NCBI GenBank assembly: GCA_900542905.1
Contig: UQPF01000001.1
Location: 1-64,000 of the forward strand
Source of the DNA: an uncultured Collinsella sp.
Lineage (GTDB): Bacteria > Actinomycetota > Coriobacteriia > Coriobacteriales > Coriobacteriaceae
Length of the DNA: 64,000 nt
Direction of reading: 5' to 3'
Positions 34,553 through 42,394 of this stretch are shown here, piece by piece. How positions within the stretch are numbered: the first letter of the stretch is position 1; every line of letters starts with the position of its first letter. The notes under the pieces were generated by a model. The model was not told the DNA's origin. It saw nothing but the letters and a program-made list of their open reading frames with translations, and made no database searches. The position numbers and the translations under genes were made by a program.

Positions 34553-34858
34553 TTACCCCCTTTCCGCGCACACTGGCGCATTTAGGATTTCTTGGTAGTA
34601 CTTCGTGCCAACACCGTTGCCGCCGAGCGCGTGGTACGCCGTGTACACCTGCTCCGTCTCGCGTTTTCGTTCATCAGGGCAATAGCCCTTCTCGACCGTG
34701 CGCTCATGGATGTCGTAGAGCCTGCTGCGGAGCAGGGTCTTGGTGCCCTCTTGGTTGGCAAGGATTAGGCTGTAGAGCCGCTTCAGCGCCACCAGAACGG
34801 CTCCCAAAAGAGCGGCAACGCACCACGACAGAGCCGAGTTGATGATTACTGCGTCCAT
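34553..34858 (-). CDS. Holin-associated membrane protein
   Basis: This 101-residue protein has one N-terminal membrane helix (about 6-28, SALSWCVAALLGAVLVALK) and a charged helical cytoplasmic part. Such proteins commonly sit before holins in phages of Gram-positive bacteria. GGGAGG precedes ATG 34858. Its exact part in lysis is unknown. Confidence 0.55.
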   Translation of the reverse strand: MDAVIINSALSWCVAALLGAVLVALKRLYSLILANQEGTKTLLRSRLYDIHERTVEKGYCPDERKRETEQVYTAYHALGGNGVGTKYYQEILNAPVCAERG

Positions 34859-34893
34859 CGCATCACCTCCCTTCCACGGCAGTATCAAGTCGC

Positions 34894-34906
34894 TGTCCCC
34901 CGCGCG
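34894..34906 (-). promoter_or_regulatory. Late-operon motif copy 1 (CGGGGGACA type)
   Basis: Reading leftward CGCGGGGGACA lies about 35 bases before the holin-associated gene. It is one of seven such motifs in gaps of the late operon. Confidence 0.45.
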
Positions 34907-34916
34907 TTTTAAAGGC

Positions 34917-34968
34917 AAAAATCCCAGACGAAACGCGGCGGGCTACCATTCGTTAGGTCTGGGATTTT
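34917..34968. terminator. Inverted repeat between lysis genes and recombinase
   Basis: AAAATCCCAGAC (34917-34928) pairs perfectly with GTCTGGGATTTT (34957-34968) around 28 bases. T runs on both sides make it a possible two-way terminator that separates the recombinase gene from the lysis genes. Confidence 0.6.
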
Positions 34969-34988
34969 GAGAGATTAGATTAGTAAAA

Positions 34989-35855
34989 ATGCTGTTTTCC
35001 GATGCCGTAACCGAGTACATGGTCGACAAGGGCAAGCGCTTGCGTGCCACCACACTGGAGGGCTACCGCAGCGCCATCCGCTGCCACCTGATGCCGATGT
35101 GGGGCAAGCGCGAGATCGAGAGCATTAGCTTTGAGGAGGTGCAGGATTGGGTTGATTCGTTCGACCTGCCCGGTGCCGCCGAGAAGGCGTACAAAACTTT
35201 CCGCCAGATTTACCGCTGGGTCTTGCGCCGCCATCAGCTGCGTATCTGGGACGTGACGCAAGGGGTCGAGCTGCCCCAAAAGCCCACGGTGCGCCGACCG
35301 ACGCTCACCGCGGAGCAGGAGCGCGTGACACTCAAGGCAATCGTGGGACAGCCCTTCGAGGCAGCCGTGCTCTTGGGTGCCGCGCTGGGGTTGCGCCGCT
35401 GCGAGGCGTGCGCCGTGCGCATCGAGGATATTGACTGGCGCTCGGGATGGGTGCATGTGCGCCGTGGCCTGCACGTGGTCGGCGGCGAGGTCATCGAGAC
35501 TGGATGCAAGACCAAGCTGTCAGACCGAAAGCTGAAGCTGCCTCGATTCGCGCTTGAGCGCCTGCGTGCGATACGCGGGGCGCGCAGGTCTGGTCGCCTG
35601 TGCCTGCTCGACCCCAATGCCGTCGCCCGCAAGTTCCGCGCGTTCTGCAAGCGATTTAGCCTGCCCCACGTGCCGATGACCTGCCTGCGCCACTCGTGGG
35701 CGACCATCTCGCTTGAGCATGGAGCCGCCATCGAGGACATTGCCGTGGCGCTGGGGCACTCCACGGTCAATACCGCCATGAGCCACTATTTGCAGAGTTT
35801 CAGGACGGTCGTGGCACGTGCTAGCGATTCATACACGGCGGCAATGGAATGGTGA
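34989..35855 (+). CDS. Tyrosine recombinase, probable shufflon invertase
   Basis: This 288-residue tyrosine recombinase has an N-terminal core-binding domain (about 1-90) and a catalytic domain with Arg136 (LGLRRCEA), Lys176 region (GCKTKLSDRK), Arg234-His235 (TCLRHSWAT, where the usual first His is Thr231), His257 (LGHSTV) and nucleophile Tyr267 (SHYLQS). It is the only rightward gene in this part of the phage. Its stop codon TGA ends at 35855 and the first inversion site starts at 35856, so I infer it recombines the nine sites, like Rci of plasmid shufflons. The alternative, that it is the phage integrase, is not excluded. Confidence 0.85.
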   Translation: MLFSDAVTEYMVDKGKRLRATTLEGYRSAIRCHLMPMWGKREIESISFEEVQDWVDSFDLPGAAEKAYKTFRQIYRWVLRRHQLRIWDVTQGVELPQKPTVRRPTLTAEQERVTLKAIVGQPFEAAVLLGAALGLRRCEACAVRIEDIDWRSGWVHVRRGLHVVGGEVIETGCKTKLSDRKLKLPRFALERLRAIRGARRSGRLCLLDPNAVARKFRAFCKRFSLPHVPMTCLRHSWATISLEHGAAIEDIAVALGHSTVNTAMSHYLQSFRTVVARASDSYTAAMEW

Positions 35856-36051
35856 TTCCGTATCCCGCGTGACCTTCCGAAACATGACTGAGATTGGTTT
35901 CAAGGTATTCTCAACATGCTTCGAAATCTGGTTCGTGGTCACGCCGGGCAACGCCTACATCTTTAGTATGCCGACAGAAGATTCGACCGACCAAAAATGC
36001 AGTCTAACTCACGAGTTAAATGGCAAGAGGACGACCATCAGGTCGTGGTAG
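35856..36051 (+). other. Silent fibre cassette 1 (rightward)
   Basis: It encodes 64 residues from SVSRVTFRN to TIRSW, with no start codon or ribosome site of its own. Joined to the constant part by inversion against the site at 37805, it would give a 107-residue protein. SRV-x-F at its start matches the currently expressed cassette 9. Confidence 0.8.
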
Positions 36052-36053
36052 TT

Positions 36054-36255
36054 TTCCGTATCCCGTAAAACGGAACTTCGAAATCAGGCAGTATCTGCCT
36101 CCGTCGGTGGCGACATGTCCTACGAGAGGCCCCAACCTATCCAGATTGCTGTGAAAACTCCGACATCAGACTGCGTGCTCTGCATCCTGATGAACGGAAT
36201 CTCCCTATACGACAACAAGACCGAAAAAGTCATCTGGAGCATGAGTGCGAAGTAA
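36054..36255 (+). other. Silent fibre cassette 2 (rightward)
   Basis: It encodes 66 residues from SVSRKTELRN to WSMSAK, ending TAA and then TAG. Fusion would give a 109-residue protein. It has no likeness to cassette 1 beyond the site-coded SVSR. Confidence 0.8.
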
Positions 36256-36263
36256 TAGGAGCA

Positions 36264-36510
36264 TTCCGTATCCCTGGAATGGTGGGCAAAATCGATAACG
36301 TTCCAGCTCGAAAACACCAAGACGTTCGCGGTCGTCGAGATGGGTATCCCGAACGTGGAAACAAACGCGCCGTTTATGATTTGGCTAAGCAGTGCGACTC
36401 CAACACATACGAAGCTGCCCAGCGGCGTTGAGGTTGCCAACAACGGCAGGAACATTACAGTCTCGTACGCCTGCGAAGCGTCCTTTTTAGTGCGGCTGTA
36501 CACCTGTTAG
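36264..36510 (+). other. Silent fibre cassette 3 (rightward)
   Basis: It encodes 81 residues from SVSLEWWAK to FLVRLYTC, ending in the TAG of the next site. Fusion would give a 124-residue protein. The alternating hydrophobic pattern suggests beta structure. Confidence 0.8.
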
Positions 36511-36512
36511 TT

Positions 36513-36795
36513 TTCCGTATCCCAACAACCAAAAATCAGCACCGGCGTGGTCGTTATCAAGTACGCAGATATTCACGATTCTCGTGCAATACTGCTCACG
36601 CGCGCGGCGGTCGAATCCATGTTCGGCAGCAAAATGAACATGGACAAAACCGCCGTCTTGCTTACCAACTCAAACGCGCTGTACGGCAAGACGACGATGG
36701 TCGCGGAATACAACGACAGCGACAGCGCTTGGTACGTTCGCTTTGCCAGCGCGCCAAGCTCGAACGCGCAGATTACCTATGCCGTAATTTATTAG
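36513..36795 (+). other. Silent fibre cassette 4 (rightward)
   Basis: It encodes 93 residues from SVSQQPKIST to ITYAVIY; fusion would give 136 residues. It ends tail to tail with cassette 5, and their stop codons overlap by three bases (36792-36795). This is the turning point between the two orientations. Confidence 0.8.
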
Positions 36796-36945
36796 CCTTT
36801 CGTGTGCGTACCGGCACCGATGAATGCAACCTCGGTGCCGTCAATCTTGACGGACAGGCCAGTCTCGATATCGGTGCCAAACTTCCATTTGAAAGAAAGC
36901 CTTCCGTCAGACATAGAGGATAGCGGGACTTTCTGGGATACGGAA
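36792..36945 (-). other. Silent fibre cassette 5 (leftward)
   Basis: It encodes 50 residues from SVSQKVPLSS to GTHTKG, the shortest version (93 residues when fused). It points the same way as the fibre gene, so reaching the constant part needs two inversions or a deletion. Confidence 0.8.
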
Positions 36946-36947
36946 AA

Positions 36948-37233
36948 CTAAGCAAACGAGATGGTCGGCTCTCCAGCAGAAATAACGGTAACGTTGTTCC
37001 AATCGGTCGAATTGAGGGTAAGGGTTACCCCATCGTCGCTCCATGACGGCTCGTTGCCGTTCCCTGCGAGCAATATCGCGGATTTCGATATTCCCGAGAC
37101 GAAATACAGGCACGCCTTGCCCTTGCCGTTGCAGTCCATCATGACTAACGCGACCGCTCGATTGGCAGAGCTGAATGCGATGCTGACCGTACCGCTATCT
37201 CTTGACATGTCATGGGAAAGCAGGGATACGGAA
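36948..37233 (-). other. Silent fibre cassette 6 (leftward)
   Basis: It encodes 94 residues from SVSLLSHDMS to EPTISFA, the longest version (137 residues when fused). Its TAG is part of the neighbouring site. Confidence 0.8.
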
Positions 37234-37235
37234 AA

Positions 37236-37425
37236 CTATCTCGTCTTTACGTAGGTGCCGATTCGCTTCTTCAACACCTCGTCATAGATAACGATCTCAT
37301 TCTCATAGCAATTCAGGGAGACACAGTTTCCCAACTTGTTCTTTGCCATGATAATGAGATCGTTGCCATTTAGCGACACGTAGCACTCGGTTGTCCCGGT
37401 CCCGCTGTCAATCTGGCATACGGAA
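37236..37425 (-). other. Silent fibre cassette 7 (leftward)
   Basis: It encodes 62 residues from SVCQIDSGTG to TYVKTR. Its site reads TATGCC, so the third residue is Cys instead of Ser. Confidence 0.8.
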
Positions 37426-37427
37426 TG

Positions 37428-37629
37428 CTACTTAGTCCACAGTGTTTTGACATTGCCAGTAGTCCCGTACTGCAATTTGATGCCTTCTGCTTTCGAGATG
37501 GTGACGTAAAGCGATTTGCCGTCCTTTAAACAGAATTGCACTTGGATAGAAGTGTCCTCGCCCGACCCCCACGAGCCGTAGGTAACGGAGACAACGTCTC
37601 CCCAGAAGCTCGGCACTCGGCATACGGAA
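37428..37629 (-). other. Silent fibre cassette 8 (leftward)
   Basis: It encodes 66 residues from SVCRVPSFWG to KTLWTK. Like cassette 7 it has the TATGCC form of the site. Confidence 0.8.
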
Positions 37630-37631
37630 TG

Positions 37632-37943
37632 CTATTCGACAAACTTGCATATGTAGTTCTTCTTGTCAGTGCTGTCCCAGATGCCAACGCCGCGCCTTTT
37701 GTCAAACCAGACAGCCAACGGCGTTCCCGTAATCGAAAACTGTAGCACTCCGTCATCGGAGTATGAGACTCGGAAGACTGTTCCCTCCTGCGCGAATTGA
37801 ACACGGGATACGGAATCCCCGAGCCTGTTGATTTGGGATGCGCAATTGGAGATGCCCTGCTCCATGTTGTTCATTCGGGCGGCGTTGAGAGCGGTCTTGC
37901 CGTTCTCCCAAACAGTCTTTACGTAGTCAACGAGATTTGCCAT
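37632..37943 (-). CDS. Phase-variable tail fibre tip, constant part joined to cassette 9
   Basis: This 103-residue protein has a constant N-terminus (residues 1-43) with VKTVWENGKTALNAARMNNMEQGI, a pattern common at the start of small phage fibre or receptor-binding proteins of Gram-positive phages, where it attaches to the tail. The variable part (44-103) starts at the inversion site (GDSVSRVQF) and is the expressed cassette 9. AAAGGA precedes ATG 37943. Inversion would replace the last 60 residues with one of eight others, giving proteins of 93-137 residues, presumably to change host binding. Confidence 0.85.
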   Translation of the reverse strand: MANLVDYVKTVWENGKTALNAARMNNMEQGISNCASQINRLGDSVSRVQFAQEGTVFRVSYSDDGVLQFSITGTPLAVWFDKRRGVGIWDSTDKKNYICKFVE

Positions 37944-37957
37944 TTTTGTTATCCTTT

Positions 37958-38557
37958 CTAGGCGATACGGGGCAGGCTGAATGTAGTCCACTCGCCCTCA
38001 ATGTCGATTACGGACGTATCCCCGCAAATGGTGGTATTGCTTGGGTAGATTGCGTTTCCGGTCTTGCCAGCGTCCCATCGCTTGAGCGTGCTCACCATAC
38101 GGTTTGTTTCGTTGGTGGGAATCCACAGCATTCCATCCACTCGCTGCGAGCGTGCAGGCTCATACTGCTGCATGAAATAAGGCTTGGCGTACTTCGTGGT
38201 GGCGTTCGCGGCGTTGGCGGCAGACGTTGCGGACTGAGCCGCCTTGCTCGCTGCGGATGCCGCTGCGTTAGCCGCATCGGTGGCTTCACCGCGCTTAATG
38301 TCGTTGGCAACTCGCGCGGCTTCGGCAGCATTAAAGTTCGATGCCACCTTCCCTGCTTCGGCTGCGTTGTCGCTAGCAACCTTGGCGGCACTGTTCGCGC
38401 TCTTGGCACCAGCGTTGGCGCTCGCTGCCGCCGCGTTAGCCGCTTCTACAGCCGCGTGGTACGTCTGCGGTTCGATGTAGATAACATTTCCAGACGAATC
38501 AATGAATCGGTCAACGCATCCGTTGCTGTTCGTTGCCGCCGTGATGTTTCCCGCCAT
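37958..38557 (-). CDS. Ala-rich coiled-coil tail fibre protein
   Basis: This 199-residue protein has a short head, a long Ala/Asn/Ser-rich heptad region (about 40-125) with repeated AANAA and SAAKAAxSA patterns typical of trimeric fibre shafts, and a globular C-terminal part. It lies 14 bases before the variable fibre gene, so both are probably assembled together at the tail tip. GGGAGG precedes ATG 38557. Confidence 0.65.
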   Translation of the reverse strand: MAGNITAATNSNGCVDRFIDSSGNVIYIEPQTYHAAVEAANAAAASANAGAKSANSAAKVASDNAAEAGKVASNFNAAEAARVANDIKRGEATDAANAAASAASKAAQSATSAANAANATTKYAKPYFMQQYEPARSQRVDGMLWIPTNETNRMVSTLKRWDAGKTGNAIYPSNTTICGDTSVIDIEGEWTTFSLPRIA

Positions 38558-38601
38558 GCGCACCTCCCTTTCTATCGGTTACGGCGTGCATTGTCGGCTC
38601 A

Positions 38602-38612
38602 CGTTCCCCCGC
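38602..38612 (-). promoter_or_regulatory. Late-operon motif copy 2 (GCGGGGGAACG)
   Basis: GCGGGGGAACG, read leftward, lies in the gap before the fibre gene at 38557. The following leader (ATGCACGCC, then GATAGAAAGG) resembles the leader before the portal gene. Confidence 0.45.
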
Positions 38613-38884
38613 TACGCTAGGATCGCGGTGACGAGCGAAACATGGTCTACCGTGTCCACCACAACGCTATCGCCAGCCTTGATATCCGAACACGATTTGA
38701 CCATGCGTAGGCCAGCAACGGGCATAGGGGTGGAAGTGCTGCCGAAATCGACGGTAACGGTGGAGCCCGATACCAATTTGACCTTGCCTATGCGCCGCTT
38801 GACGTATGAGCTCATATCAGGGGACTTGATACCTCGCTTTACCTTGCGCCCGAGATAGCGCATGTACGCGGCTTCTGAATCCAT
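38612..38884 (-). CDS. Small phage tail/baseplate protein of unknown function
   Basis: This 90-residue protein has a basic N-terminal half and a beta-rich C-terminal half (KVKLVSGSTVTVDFGS, AGDSVVVDTVDHVSLVT) that resembles a small OB-type barrel as in baseplate proteins; this is only a likeness by pattern. It starts three bases after the upstream tail gene. Confidence 0.5.
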   Translation of the reverse strand: MDSEAAYMRYLGRKVKRGIKSPDMSSYVKRRIGKVKLVSGSTVTVDFGSTSTPMPVAGLRMVKSCSDIKAGDSVVVDTVDHVSLVTAILA

Positions 38885-38887
38885 TGT

Positions 38888-40003
38888 CTACCTCACAAAC
38901 TGGCGTAGCTCAGTCTCGGTCGGACAGCCGCCCGTGAGCGTGAGCTTCTGCACTCGAATCTCGAACTTGCCGCTGATTGAGCCTGATGGATAGTCGATAT
39001 CAAGTGAATCGTTGACGGTGGCGGGATATCCGGCACTCGTCATGGTGACGCGCCTGATGGCTGACTGATTTGTTTTAAGCAGCGTCTTGGCGCGTTTATC
39101 GGCATATGCCTGTTTTTCCTCGGCGGTAGACCCAACGGGCTCGTCCGAATACTCATAGCTCTTGGTGATGGTATAGCCGCGCGAGATTGTGGAGAACTGG
39201 CTATCGGGATCGTTATCCCACGCTTCGCCGACATACGTTGTCTGATTACCGCTCTTGTCCTCGCCCTTGTAGACAACGACGGCATGGTTGGCTATCTCGG
39301 TGATATCCTGTTCGTCCGTCATGTCTGGCTCGAACTTGCAGTCCGGCCCCTCGGACATGGAGTAGGCAGCCGGACGTTTCACTGGGTCAACGTACTTTGA
39401 GTAGATGATGTTACCCATCACATCGTCTTTGGCGGCGCGGAAGCCAGCCAACGATAGCAGGTCGTTCACCATGCCCAGCTTGGTATCGTCCGTCTCACTA
39501 TTGTTCTGGTCTACACCGATGCCGTAGACGCGCGTGCGCGAAACCGTGTAGTCGCTAGGGTCGGTGATAACGTTAAGTCCGATATCAGCGGCTACCTTCT
39601 TGGCGACCTCCACCGCGTTATCGCCCTTGTTGACGGTAAACGGCGTTGCGAACTTATCCTGCAACAGCTCCTGCAAGCGCCCGTACAGCTTCACGGTGGC
39701 GGTGGAGAAGCGGTTATGGACGTTACGGCTGGGAATAACGGGGATGAACGTACCGAGTACGACCGTCTCGCTATGCCCGCCCCTCCACTCTGCCGTTCTG
39801 TAGACGCGCACGAGGTCAGCGCCGATATCGAACTTTCCCACGCGCGTGACCTCGGCGGTGTCAAGGATGCGCACATCGTTGTTTCGCGTAATCGTGCCGC
39901 CGCGTAGCATCGGCAGCATTTCCAGCTCGTTGCCAGTTGCGCGGGACACGCGGACGAACCTGTACACGTCGCGCACGGTGCGCTGTTTCCACCAGTCTGT
40001 CAT
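38888..40003 (-). CDS. Phage tail-tip/baseplate protein
   Basis: This 371-residue protein is rich in beta structure and begins MTDWWKQRTVRDVYRFVRVS. Position after the distal tail protein and a hub-like central region (LYGRLQELLQDKFATPF; AVEVAKKVAADIGLNV) suggest a siphovirus Gp37/Dit-Tal-like tail hub, which joins the tube to fibres. ATG 40003 overlaps the previous stop as ATGA. The family is not certain. Confidence 0.6.
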   Translation of the reverse strand: MTDWWKQRTVRDVYRFVRVSRATGNELEMLPMLRGGTITRNNDVRILDTAEVTRVGKFDIGADLVRVYRTAEWRGGHSETVVLGTFIPVIPSRNVHNRFSTATVKLYGRLQELLQDKFATPFTVNKGDNAVEVAKKVAADIGLNVITDPSDYTVSRTRVYGIGVDQNNSETDDTKLGMVNDLLSLAGFRAAKDDVMGNIIYSKYVDPVKRPAAYSMSEGPDCKFEPDMTDEQDITEIANHAVVVYKGEDKSGNQTTYVGEAWDNDPDSQFSTISRGYTITKSYEYSDEPVGSTAEEKQAYADKRAKTLLKTNQSAIRRVTMTSAGYPATVNDSLDIDYPSGSISGKFEIRVQKLTLTGGCPTETELRQFVR

Positions 40004-42339
40004 CGCAGCGGTTCCTCCCATACGCATTCGGTCATGCTTACGCCCATCGTCCACAGCATGTAGTTCTCGGCGGCGTACCCAAAGTTCCACGTGGACACGT
40101 ACACACGCGCGATTCGCCCGAACGCGCTGCGGAAGTAGCACACGGCGTTCTCGGGCTTGTCGGTGATTAACTCGGCGCGTCTGTAGGCATCGAGGGAATG
40201 GATCTTGTAGCTATGCGTGCCGTCAATGTCCAAATCGTCGTTGGAGTAGAACATGGGCAGCGGGGACGCTCCCTTGCCAAGCGCAAAGTGGAACGTGTTA
40301 CCCGATACCTTCTTGCTCCTGCTCGCCTGAGCGTCAAATCCAACGCGGAGACATTCGTTTGCGGAATCGCCGAAGTTGAAGGCTTCATCGCCATCGGAGT
40401 CACAAAATGCGTGGACGTTGAACGTGATGTACGTGCCAGCTTCGGAACGTGCGGTCACCACGTATACGAAATCGGTATTCAAAGGCGGCAAGGGGTCGAT
40501 GATGCCAGTGCCGATGCCTTTGTTGGTTTCCAGCGGCGTGAGCGTGCGGTCGGGGTTCCTTCGAGAAATATCGAACGATACGGACGGTGCCGTGCTAGCC
40601 AGCTTGATAGCGCCGTTCTCGATGGTCAGCTTGCCAGACAACAGCACGCCGTCCTCGTTCTGCGTGATTGGCCCCGTAAGGGCTGTGCCTTCAACCGAAT
40701 ACTCGGTCTGCGATGCGCGGACGTTGATAACCGCGCTGAGGTTGGGCGTGTATTCTATTTTGATGGACGGGGCGGCAGGAGTGAGCCAGCTGGTTGAGAA
40801 CGTTCGTGTGAACTCAATCGTCAAGCCAGCGCCGTTGCGGATCGTGCCCTTCAGCGTGAACGAGCGTCTGTTTGGCAGCATAGCGTACTTGTCGAAGTTC
40901 CAAGAGCGTGTGCTGGTGGACGGCGTGATGCTCGCCATGGTGCCATAGCCGTTATTGATAAGTTCTATCTTCTGATACGAAACGCCCGTAGGGTCGTTGA
41001 CCTCCCACGTGACGGTAAACGGCAATTTCTGTACCTCGGTACCATTGGTCGAAGGCGAGGTGAAGTACGCCTGCGGCAGTTTTGCGACCTTGGTGTTCTT
41101 CCACTCGCTCCACTCGCCCCATTCGGCATCGAGACCCTTCGTGCGAACGCGGATGGTGCAGTCACCGATACCGACGCTTGTCAGCGTGTATGAGGTGGTA
41201 GCACCCTGAATGGAAATAGTCGGGAGCGTACCAGCAGATATGATTGCCTGTATCTCAGCGGCGGTCTGGGCTGAACCGTCAGAGTGGTTCGGCACCCACG
41301 AGAACGAAATATCGGCTGTTCTACTGTTGTTCGCCGCGTATACGGTTTTCAAGCCGTTGATGGTCGGCGCGTTCGGTGGGCAGATAGTGGTAATGGAATT
41401 GGTGGAAGTCCACGGCGAGTAGATCGTATCGCCAGCGCCGTTAATGGGTTTGAGCTTGTAGGCGCGTGCGCGGTACGCGATGGTTCCGGCAGGCGCGTTC
41501 TCGTCCACCCAATCGCTCGTGAGCGTGACGCTAGTCCACGTCTTGCCGTTATCCTTCGTCACTTGGAACTGATAGCCGTCACACCAAAGCGGGGCATCGT
41601 AGCCCTTCAGCTTAGCCTTGTTCTCGGCGGTCTTGATTAGCTCAAGCCTGCCTAACGCAGTGGGGCTTGTGTAAATGGTCACCACGTTTGACTGGTCGGA
41701 TAGCAAGCTGTCGCTATCGCCGTTCTGCACGCGGCAGTCATAGGTGTACTTGTGCCCCGCCGTGGTAGTGCTGTCGGTGTAGTTGGATACGGGCGTGCCG
41801 TGGTATAGCTGCTCGGTATCGCCGTTGTCGGTATGGCGGTAGAAGTTTACGTTGTCGTAGAGTTTCCACCCCGTCTTTTCGGGAAGCGTGACTTTGAGTT
41901 TCTGGACGGTATCGGTGGAGCTTTCCACGGTTAGGTTAGTCGGCTTGTCGGGCTTGTAGCGCGGATGCGCCTTGACCGTGTACGAACCGCTGCACCATGA
42001 CGTACCCGGCGCGAAACCGCCAGTAGTCCAAATTTTGCCGTTGCATGAATAGGTCTGGTCGTTTTCACCGCGCCACACGTCAACATCGGTAGACGTAGCT
42101 GCGATCTTCACCCAATCGCTGTTGTTCCATGACTGTAGCGAACCGCTCCAGTTGGTATCGTTCGGGTCTAGGTGTCCGCTCGCGTAAACGTCGATTGCGT
42201 AGCGCGTCCAGTAGCCAAGCTCGATATGGAGAGACGTTTTATCATCGTTAGAAGCGTGCGCGTTTTCCCAAATGTCAATGTAGGAGCACCAGTTGTACTT
42301 ACCGTTACTGTTGCCAGAAACGTAATTACCTAAAGCCAT
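40000..42339 (-). CDS. Large tail-tip protein with fibronectin-III-like repeats
   Basis: This 779-residue protein has several Ig/FN3-like units (about 130-230, 235-330 and 340-430; PDKPTNLTVESS, APTINGL, KTAENKAKLKGYDAP) behind an N-terminal lectin-like domain rich in Trp and Asn. The C-terminal third is beta-rich. Such proteins form the tail tip or decorate it and can bind carbohydrates. It follows the tape measure gene and starts with a good AAGGAGG site. Confidence 0.65.
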   Translation of the reverse strand: MALGNYVSGNSNGKYNWCSYIDIWENAHASNDDKTSLHIELGYWTRYAIDVYASGHLDPNDTNWSGSLQSWNNSDWVKIAATSTDVDVWRGENDQTYSCNGKIWTTGGFAPGTSWCSGSYTVKAHPRYKPDKPTNLTVESSTDTVQKLKVTLPEKTGWKLYDNVNFYRHTDNGDTEQLYHGTPVSNYTDSTTTAGHKYTYDCRVQNGDSDSLLSDQSNVVTIYTSPTALGRLELIKTAENKAKLKGYDAPLWCDGYQFQVTKDNGKTWTSVTLTSDWVDENAPAGTIAYRARAYKLKPINGAGDTIYSPWTSTNSITTICPPNAPTINGLKTVYAANNSRTADISFSWVPNHSDGSAQTAAEIQAIISAGTLPTISIQGATTSYTLTSVGIGDCTIRVRTKGLDAEWGEWSEWKNTKVAKLPQAYFTSPSTNGTEVQKLPFTVTWEVNDPTGVSYQKIELINNGYGTMASITPSTSTRSWNFDKYAMLPNRRSFTLKGTIRNGAGLTIEFTRTFSTSWLTPAAPSIKIEYTPNLSAVINVRASQTEYSVEGTALTGPITQNEDGVLLSGKLTIENGAIKLASTAPSVSFDISRRNPDRTLTPLETNKGIGTGIIDPLPPLNTDFVYVVTARSEAGTYITFNVHAFCDSDGDEAFNFGDSANECLRVGFDAQASRSKKVSGNTFHFALGKGASPLPMFYSNDDLDIDGTHSYKIHSLDAYRRAELITDKPENAVCYFRSAFGRIARVYVSTWNFGYAAENYMLWTMGVSMTECVWEEPLR

Positions 42340-42380
42340 ACCTACCTCCTTGTTTCATCAAAGAAGTAGATATGGCATTA

Positions 42381-42388
42381 GTCCCCCG
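42381..42388 (-). promoter_or_regulatory. Late-operon motif copy 3 (CGGGGGAC)
   Basis: Read leftward, CGGGGGAC lies about 40 bases before the large tail-tip gene, in the only gap after the tape measure gene. Confidence 0.4.
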
Positions 42389-42394
42389 TTTCGG

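Larger units (their letters stand above)
35856..37815. repeat. Shufflon: nine inversion sites and nine C-terminal cassettes
   Basis: The 11-base core TTCCGTAT-C/G-CC occurs nine times. Rightward sites start at 35856, 36054, 36264 and 36513; leftward sites occupy 36935-36945, 37223-37233, 37415-37425, 37619-37629 and 37805-37815. Each site is followed, in the same reading frame (TCC GTA TSC), by an open cassette of 50-94 codons ending in a stop close to the next site. Internal sites usually carry TAG directly in front (TAGTTTTCCG or TAGCATTCCG), so the stop codon of one cassette belongs to the repeat of the next. The outer two sites share GATTCCGTATCCCG. The last site lies inside the expressed fibre gene. 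Confidence 0.9.

Noticed and set aside
35818..36795. Separate small genes in the cassette region
   Set aside because: The cassettes lack ribosome sites and starts; they make sense only as alternative ends joined at the inversion site.
35856..37815. Diversity-generating retroelement
   Set aside because: There is no reverse transcriptase and no template/variable repeat pair; cassettes are unrelated in sequence and bounded by short inverted sites.
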